Made by a program: the position numbers and the translations under genes. A DNA stretch of 28,771 bases from Conidiobolus incongruus B7586 (taxonomy: Eukaryota; Entomophthoromycota; Entomophthoromycetes; Entomophthorales; Conidiobolaceae). Positions 23,075 to 28,771 of the stretch are shown here, one piece after another; the first letter of the stretch is position 1, and each line of letters starts with the position of its first letter. The DNA lies in contig JNEM01009905.1 of NCBI GenBank assembly GCA_000697335.1, forward strand, positions 1 to 28,771, read 5' to 3'. The notes under the pieces were generated by a model that ran no database searches, was not told where the DNA came from, and saw nothing but the letters and a program-made list of their open reading frames with translations.

Positions 23075-23779
23075 TTAATCCTCATCACTGCTGGAATCCC
23101 CACCAATAGATTCCCACTCACCAACATTATAATCGCCCAAGATACCATAACAACCCTCTAAATTGCAGTAACTTATATTTTTGAGATTATTTATGAGTTT
23201 TACACTTTCGTCAGTGACTTCCTCACATCCTTCAATAGATAAACTTTCTAATTGATTACCACAGTTAGTTAAGATAACAGTAAGACTAGAATCATTCAAT
23301 TCGGTAAAACTCAAATCCAACCCCCTCAACTTCTTCAACTCTGCAAGATGTCCCAAAGCTTCTGACGTGATGGTGAAACAGTGGTCTAAATTCAAAATTT
23401 GGAGCTTTTCCTTATACTGATTGACGATTATTTGAATGATGGAGTCATTTAACAAGATATGGCACAAGTTCAAGTCTTCAACATTGGGTAAATTTAACAG
23501 AATGTCACCGATTTGATTGCTCGAAATCTTGTCCCATCTCGCGGGGATCATTGATAGATTCAAGGCTTTTACAAAGTTTGCTAACTGAGGATTGCGTTGA
23601 ATAGTTTTGGAGAATTGCTCAAATTGTTCAACGGTTTCTAACTTGGGATGGGTATATATTTTTTTAATAATCAAATTGTAAAATAATTTTGATGTCAAAG
23701 ATATATTAAAATAATCTCTATTTGGTAATTCGTCTATTATAGATCTTAATATATGGACTGGCAATTGATTTAATGTCAT
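23075..23779 (-). CDS. F-box and leucine-rich-repeat protein
   Basis: This is a single-exon gene of 234 residues from ATG to TAA. The F-box is at about 1-40 (LNQLPVHILRSIIDELPNRD, then SLTSKLFYNLI), which would bind Skp1 in an SCF ubiquitin ligase. From about 80 to 215 there are AMN1-type cysteine-containing leucine-rich repeats (VEDLNLCHILLNDS, LQILNLDHCFTITSEAL, LRGLDLSFTELNDSSL, LESLSIEGCEEVTDESV, ISYCNLEGCYGI), the presumed substrate-binding part. The tail is acidic (GGDSSSDED). It is compact compared with FBXL proteins that carry more repeats. The substrate cannot be deduced. Lack of introns differs from its neighbours. Confidence 0.88.
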   Translation of the reverse strand: MTLNQLPVHILRSIIDELPNRDYFNISLTSKLFYNLIIKKIYTHPKLETVEQFEQFSKTIQRNPQLANFVKALNLSMIPARWDKISSNQIGDILLNLPNVEDLNLCHILLNDSIIQIIVNQYKEKLQILNLDHCFTITSEALGHLAELKKLRGLDLSFTELNDSSLTVILTNCGNQLESLSIEGCEEVTDESVKLINNLKNISYCNLEGCYGILGDYNVGEWESIGGDSSSDED

Positions 23780-23904
23780 TCTTATTGATTTTTATTCGAT
23801 AAAATAGTTTTTGAACCAAATTGATAGGTTTTAAATAGTGAGTAAAATTCAAAATTATTTATGGGATTATATTTCATTTGATTATATATTGATTAATACT
23901 CCGA

Positions 23905-24226
23905 TTATAAACCTAGTAAAAGTTGAGGTAGCGCCTTCTCCAAATGCTCGATATCAACATTCGTAACCTGACTTTCAGTATACCATTCAGCCCATTGATC
24001 TTGAATGATTTGATGTGATCTGAGTAGAGGTTCTGAACTCTATTAAGAGAATATAATATATAATAATTTCCAAAATAAATTTGTTTGAATATTGTTAAAT
24101 AATTGTTAATCACTAATAAAGCATCTTTTGAAACTAGAAAACAATAGTAGCACTTCAATATTGGAATATTGAACTAAGACCATTTTTGGTATTTTCATCA
24201 ATATTCAGATGATAAAATAATTCTTT
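23905..24226 (-). pseudogene. CENP-X/MHF2-like histone-fold gene with abnormal splice sites
   Basis: CENP-X pairs with CENP-S in the MHF complex, which binds branched DNA with FANCM-type helicases and sits at kinetochores. The last exon, 24039-23905, encodes 44 residues ending VDIEHLEKALPQLLLGL, close to the human end VDQLEKVLPQLLLDF. Upstream, 24226-24181 gives KELFYHLNIDENTKN, and from 24133 comes VSKDALLVINNYLTIF. Both align with the human stretch FKDDKTKVSGDALQLMVELLKVF. Joining them needs an intron 24180-24134 with a GTCTTA donor. A second intron of about 47 bp, ending TTAATAG at 24040, should begin right after the codons for TIF but has no GT anywhere near. The only GT available (before GATTAA, inside the helix) would delete part of the second helix. 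A first exon with ATG was not found. It is either a decaying gene or one using unusual introns, or the sequence has an error. Homology is strong; status as pseudogene is uncertain. Confidence 0.6.
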
Positions 24227-24613
24227 CTAAATATCCTTGATATAACATTAATAAAATTAATCAAAAATAATTTCAAACAAAATTCAATAATTTAAATTTC
24301 CTTTTTCTATTTTTTATTTAGATTATTAATTTAATATTAATTTTGATCTTATTAAATTGATAGTTTATTTATATAATTTCTAATATAATTAAAAAAAATT
24401 TATTAATTTTAATTATTTCATAATAATTTATTTTGAAAAAAGTTAAAAAAATACAAAAAGATAAAGTTACATAACATTATCCTTTTGATATAAAAATATT
24501 TATTAAAAATTAATACCTCATTAGATTTTAGATATTAATCTAAATAAACCAATAATCAAAAATTAAAGAAAAAGAGTTAGTGAATGATCATAATAATTGA
24601 ATTAATAGAAGGG
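24227..24613. other. AT-rich spacer upstream of the CENP-X-like locus
   Basis: This should contain the missing first exon of the CENP-X-like gene and the 3' end of GAL7. One short candidate start followed by a GTATTA donor lies near 24520-24515, but no connection can be supported. Confidence 0.35.
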
Positions 24614-25765
24614 TTACTTTTTGGAATAATGTTCAGCTGACAAGTTTCTAAGACGTTCAGCAGCTTGTTCGGGTGTCAAATCGCGTTGGGCTTCAGATAA
24701 CAACTCAAAACTATAATGTATTGTTAATATCAATATAAGATTATTTAGAGGTTAACCAATGGCTTACCCTACTAACCACTTCTTAACTGAAGCGCTTCGC
24801 AACAAAGGAGGATAAAAATGCATATGAAAATGACTTAATTCTACCTGCTTCAATTCTTCAGGTTTTAAACTGTTGGGTAAGGGACTCTGGTGAATACCCA
24901 TGGAATAGGGGAAGCTACAATGGAACAAATTGTCATATTTCACAGTTAATTGGTGTAAAATTTCGCTCAACTTGGTGATCAAGTTATGGTCGAATTCTAA
25001 GAGATTGTGGATGTGACGTTTTGAGAGGATTAGAGTTTCAAATGGCCAAACTGCCCACCATGGGACTACACAGATAAATTCGGAATTTTCTACTACAACG
25101 CGATCACGTTTTGCAGATTCCTGATTAGCGTAAGTACACAACATACATTTACCTCCAAAGTGATCGCGATACTTTTGGAGACTGTTAAGTTCAGCTTGAG
25201 GTTCCGTAGGCAGGGTATCAATGCACCAAACCTGACCGTGAGGATGAGGATTACTACACCCCATAGCAGCTCCCTTGTTTTCAAAAATTTGAAGATATTT
25301 GATTCTTTTATTTTCTTCAGTCCTGGATTGGTCGTTCCAATACTGGTACAGTTTTTGCCACTCTTGTACAATTTTTCCAATATCATTTTGGGACATAGTT
25401 GCCATAGTAACGCTATGATCGTCGGAATAGCATATGACTTGGGATGTACCTTGAGCTCCCTTCAATTGGAATAGATAATCTTCTTCAGCAACTGAAGGCG
25501 ATTCGGGTTGATTTAACTTGAGAGCTGGGAAATCATTTTGAAAGATGTACACTCCTTTATATTCGGGGTTTTTAATATCGTTGTTGACACGAGTGTTACC
25601 AGGACACAAATAACACTTATGGTCGTATTTAGGAAGACTTGGAGTGGGAGCTTCCATGGAACCTTGCCAAGGTCTCTTAGCTCTATGGGGGGAACATAGT
25701 ACCCACTGGTCAAGTAATGGATTATAACGCCTGTGACTATGATCAGTTGGATCGAATTCAGACAT
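24614..25765 (-). CDS. GAL7: Galactose-1-phosphate uridylyltransferase
   Basis: This is a Leloir pathway enzyme that moves UMP from UDP-glucose to galactose-1-phosphate in the cytosol. Exons are 25765-24768 and 24710-24614 (364 residues, typical for the family). The intron has donor GTAAGC and an acceptor ending TATAG, and it splits the Gly codon in KKWLVGFELL. The N-terminus shows HRRYNPLLDQWVLCSPHRAK. The zinc ligands C51, C54, H117 and H174 appear in place. The active-site HPH is in NPHPHGQVW, with H176 the expected nucleophile. The C-terminal half has HQSPLP and SHFHMHFYPPLLRS, which match the second metal site region. The last exon ends with the usual LTPEQAAERLR helix. No GAL1 or GAL10 gene is present in the window, so clustering cannot be shown. 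Identification is secure. Confidence 0.97.
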
Positions 25766-26233
25766 GTCTAATACCCTTTTTCAAACGATTAAATCAAAAT
25801 ATTATATTGTTTAAATTAACTGAATTAAAGTGTATTCACATTATGAAAATTATAATCAGTGTTATAATCGATTAATCAGATATCAACTTATGGTATGATT
25901 AACTTGTGATCAAATTTAATTATTTATCGGATATTAAACATTATCAAATCATTTGATGGAATGATTATTTAACTGGCAACAAATTGCAGTTTGTATTCTT
26001 GAGAATTTCTCACAAACAAAATTCTTAATTAATTGTTCCAAAAAATTGGTAATTTGGTATAGTAGTCTCCTAACTAAAAACATAAATTTTTCAAAATAAT
26101 AATAATAAATTTACTAATGGTAGCAATTGCAATTAAAATAATCAATATCCAAAATTTATAATTAGTTGATTTATTTAAAATTCTTAGATACAATATAAAG
26201 GCAGAGTACTGAGTTTTTAACAGCAATTCAGTC
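25766..26233. other. Intergenic region upstream of GAL7
   Basis: This holds the presumed GAL7 promoter. I looked for a Gal4-type CGG-N11-CCG site and saw none. Only A/T-rich sequence with scattered short palindromic stretches is visible. Confidence 0.45.
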
Positions 26234-26416
26234 CTATATCACTTTTACCAAATGCTCTTTTTCGGCTAGAATAAAAGTTACAATTTTATTCAAAAAAACT
26301 CTCTTCCGTTGATCAGGATCAGTCAAATTGAACCCCTCGGTCAATCCATTAGACTTGGTGACGAGCGCATGCATTTGCTCAAGTTTTAAGTCTAAATTGT
26401 TAGAACTTAGCTTCAT
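26234..26416 (-). CDS. Small conserved-looking protein, family unknown
   Basis: This single open frame has ATG start and TAG stop and encodes 60 residues. It is clearly less AT-rich than both flanks and has a balanced residue mix (KLSSNNLDLKLEQMHAL, then NLTDPDQRKRVFLNKIVTFI), which supports coding. Two predicted helices are separated by a short loop with NLTDPDQ. No signal peptide, membrane span or cysteine motif is seen. Its size and style fit small helical subunits of larger complexes, but I cannot name one. Additional exons on either side are possible. Confidence 0.5.
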   Translation of the reverse strand: MKLSSNNLDLKLEQMHALVTKSNGLTEGFNLTDPDQRKRVFLNKIVTFILAEKEHLVKVI

Positions 26417-27483
26417 ATTATTTAAATAATTTTCTTAGCAATATAATATGGAATTATCCAATATCAAAATTAATGCCAATTTGAAATTCAAAAAAAAATT
26501 GAAAAACAAATTTAGGCTTGTTAATATTTTCTATAGATATATTTAGGAAAATATTTTGGATTTAGTTGTGTTAATATCTACCTTTATATGTAGAAATTGA
26601 TGAATATCTTCACATTTTATAGGTTTACTATATTCATTATATTTACATTATCAAATTATATTAAATAACTGGAAATTTTATATTTATACTTAATTTATAT
26701 ATAAAATGATTCAACGATTCCATTATCAAATTAAATAATATCAATATTGTAAAATAATAGCACTATATTCTGAAACTATTGAAAGGAGTAATATATTGGT
26801 TTAATATAATATTATACATTATAATGTAAAGTCATAACAATTTGTATTAACTCCTCATCTTTCAATCATTTGTATTTAATTCTATTGAAATAATGATTTA
26901 CAGAATTCGAACTATTCAAAAAGTTCATATAGCTATTATTGTCGATTTTATTATTTAATCAACTATGAGTTTCAATATATCCATATATCTCTATACAACT
27001 TGCATTGAAGCTATCTTTACTATATCAGACTTAGATAATTAATATCATTTAATATATCTAAATATAAAGTGACAATTTTAGTTAATTTCGAATTGTTAGA
27101 TTTAAAATTTATTTTCAGATTACTTTCTATTATTAAAATTAATGTATACATTTGTTAATATTAAATTAAATAATAAATCATATCCAAAAAATGAGAATTG
27201 ATAGAGTTTCATATTAATATCATTTAACTAATAAAAATAATTAGTACATATTTAATTAATAATAAAAAATAAACAATTATATATTGAATTTTAAAAATAC
27301 ACTAGCCTGCAAAAGTAAGTCATAAAATTAAAAATATAAATATTTCTATTAATATCTTGATCAATTCTAATTTAAATAAATATATATTAAACTATGTAAT
27401 TAATATATATTTTTTATTTATAATATAATATATAGAGTTAAATTTAATTAATTATTAATTGATATATTAAAACTAAAAGTATA
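26417..27483. other. AT-rich gene-free stretch
   Basis: The sequence is extremely A/T-rich, with no open frame of protein-like content and no defined repeat ends, running up to the Tc1/mariner copy. Confidence 0.6.
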
Positions 27484-27513
27484 CTCAAGGTGAGTTATAA
27501 ATTTACAGGTTTT
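27484..27513 (+). repeat. Left terminal inverted repeat of the Tc1/mariner copy
   Basis: It reads inward CTCAAGGTGAGTTATAAATT and continues ACAGGTTTT-like. It matches the reverse complement of the right end apart from the outermost two bases and two internal differences, with TA immediately outside. Confidence 0.85.
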
Positions 27514-28640
27514 AATATTGATAAAAAAATTAATATCTAATATATTTATCTTTTGCTTTTCTAACTTCTTTAAGTTTGTGGGGTATAGAGTTAACTAACT
27601 TCTTATATTAAACAAAACTAATATTATTCTAAGTTTCTTAAATATACTTTTAAAATTAATTTAAATATTTTACTAAGGGGAAAGCTTTAATTAATTTTTT
27701 TAGTTGATCCCAAAAATATTTAATTAGGTTAAAATTAAGAGATTAAGGAGGTTATTTCATAATAGTTATTTTGTTATTTTTAAGCTATTAAATAATAAAA
27801 TTTGTAGTATAACAAAAAACATTATTTTGTTAGAAAATAATATCTAATTTATTTAACTTATATTATTTAATAATTTTTTTAATTTATTATTTAAAGTACT
27901 TTAGTATATTTCAATATTAATTCCCTTATCAACCTTATAAAGATACTTTATACTTAAAGATAATATATATCTTTAAATTATAATTAACCCACCATTGTAT
28001 TTTTAGGTTATAATAACATAATGGTTATAAAATAATTTTTTTTGAAACATCTAATTTTTTTATTAGATTTATTAAGATATATTTTTGTTTTATTAAACTA
28101 AATAACTTTAATTAATTTTAATTTAACTTTAATATAAACATTTAAAATTTTACCTAGCTTTATAATAAAACTTTTTTAGTTGGGGGTGTTTTTTTTAAAG
28201 TGTGAGTAATTTTTATTCTAATATAAAATATATATAATAATATTAATACTAATTAATATTCTTATATAGTTTTATAATTCTTATTATACTTTTATAGTAA
28301 TATTATATTTACTTATATTAATTAATTTACAAATATATTTTTTATTATATTTATCTATAATTTTAATATATTTAAGTTTTAATTTAAGTGTTTTTTTAAC
28401 ATTATTCTTAATAACCCTAGCTATAATAAATTAGTTAACACTAGTAATTCTAGTTATCTCATAAGTTAATTTATTTTTATTATGAAGTTAATTAATATTT
28501 AAGGAAATATTTTTGGAGAGAGATTTAAGTATTATAATATTAATTTTAAAATATTAGCTTATTAATTTTATAATATATATAATATAATAAAAGAAAAAAA
28601 ATATATATATAAGTTTTGTTATTTATACCCTCTTAAGATA

Positions 28641-28670
28641 TAAACCCATAAATTTATAACTCACCTTGGT
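28641..28670 (-). repeat. Right terminal inverted repeat of the Tc1/mariner copy
   Basis: Read inward on the minus strand it is ACCAAGGTGAGTTATAAATT, continuing TATGGGTTT. It pairs with the left repeat and is followed by the second TA of the target-site duplication. Confidence 0.85.
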
Positions 28671-28771
28671 TAAATTTTAAGTTTTGATATATTAACCAAT
28701 AATTAATGAAATATAATCAAATATAGTTAGTTATAATCAACTAATATAGGTAAATTATATATTTTAATTTA

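Larger units (their letters stand above)
27484..28670 (-). mobile_element. Hypermutated Tc1/mariner-type DNA transposon (DD34E)
   Basis: Terminal inverted repeats are visible at 27484-27513 and 28641-28670, sharing the 20-base core CAAGGTGAGTTATAAATTTA, with TA dinucleotides just outside (27482-27483 and 28671-28672). The 1,187-bp length is normal for Tc1/mariner. On the minus strand, remnants of the transposase catalytic part can be read between about 27835 and 27680: the QDNAPxHT region as QNNVFCYTT, and the WPPQSPDLNPIEYLWDQLK region as a stretch containing SLNFNLIKYFWDQLKK. The second Asp position (now Asn) and the Glu position (now Lys) are separated by 34 codons, the Tc1 spacing. Gln and Trp codons have become stops, Pro became Leu, Asp became Asn and Glu became Lys, all explained by C-to-T or G-to-A change. 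The copy is dead. The N-terminal DNA-binding part is not recognisable by eye. Confidence 0.85.

Noticed and set aside
25766-26233. Gal4-type upstream activating sites for GAL7
   Set aside because: No CGG-N11-CCG pattern is visible in the region upstream of the GAL7 start.
1-28771. tRNA, rRNA and CRISPR arrays
   Set aside because: I saw no cloverleaf-like GC-containing segments with A/B boxes, no rRNA-like conserved stretches and no regularly spaced direct repeats.

Overview
The window looks like nuclear DNA of a very AT-rich fungus. Every multi-exon gene has short introns (about 45 to 125 bp) that mostly start GTA(A/T) and end (T)AG. The recognisable proteins are typical fungal ones: a Cdc25-type SH3/WW/Ras_GEF_N/RasGEF protein, a second RasGEF, Ufe1/syntaxin-18, GAL7-type galactose-1-phosphate uridylyltransferase, a ZCCHC9-like zinc-knuckle protein, an F-box/LRR protein and CENP-X. 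I cannot fix the phylum. An early-diverging lineage would fit the base composition, but C-to-T/G-to-A decay in a transposon copy resembles the RIP known from Ascomycota.

Layout: 1-2990 is gene-poor AT-rich DNA with at most a decayed coding relic. A 0.5 kb repeat, copy A, lies at about 2992-3521. It is paralogous to copy B at about 8943-9503, which carries an intact 67-codon ORF. Between them, on the minus strand, is a six-exon Cdc25-like RasGEF (3711-7761). A Ty3/gypsy-like solo LTR sits at 10672-11005. Three minus-strand genes then follow head to tail or across small gaps: ufe1 (11624-12888) and a second, 1,686-residue RasGEF (13194-18410). A gene-free stretch leads to a plus-strand five-helix membrane protein (20295-20921). 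The block 21816-26416 is again all minus strand: a ZCCHC9-like gene, an F-box/LRR gene, a CENP-X/MHF2-like gene with abnormal splice sites, GAL7 and a 60-residue orphan. The right end is AT-rich DNA holding a complete but mutated Tc1/mariner copy (27484-28670).

Functionally, both RasGEFs would act on Ras-family GTPases at membranes (nutrient/cAMP or polarity signalling). Ufe1 serves ER fusion, GAL7 the Leloir pathway, the ZCCHC9-like protein probably nucleolar RNA biology, and CENP-X DNA repair and kinetochores. Nothing suggests that these genes form one pathway. The most unusual items are the small-protein repeat family (A/B), the CENP-X locus and the hypermutated Tc1. All exon joins were made by hand from splice signals and reading-frame continuity, and none has transcript support.
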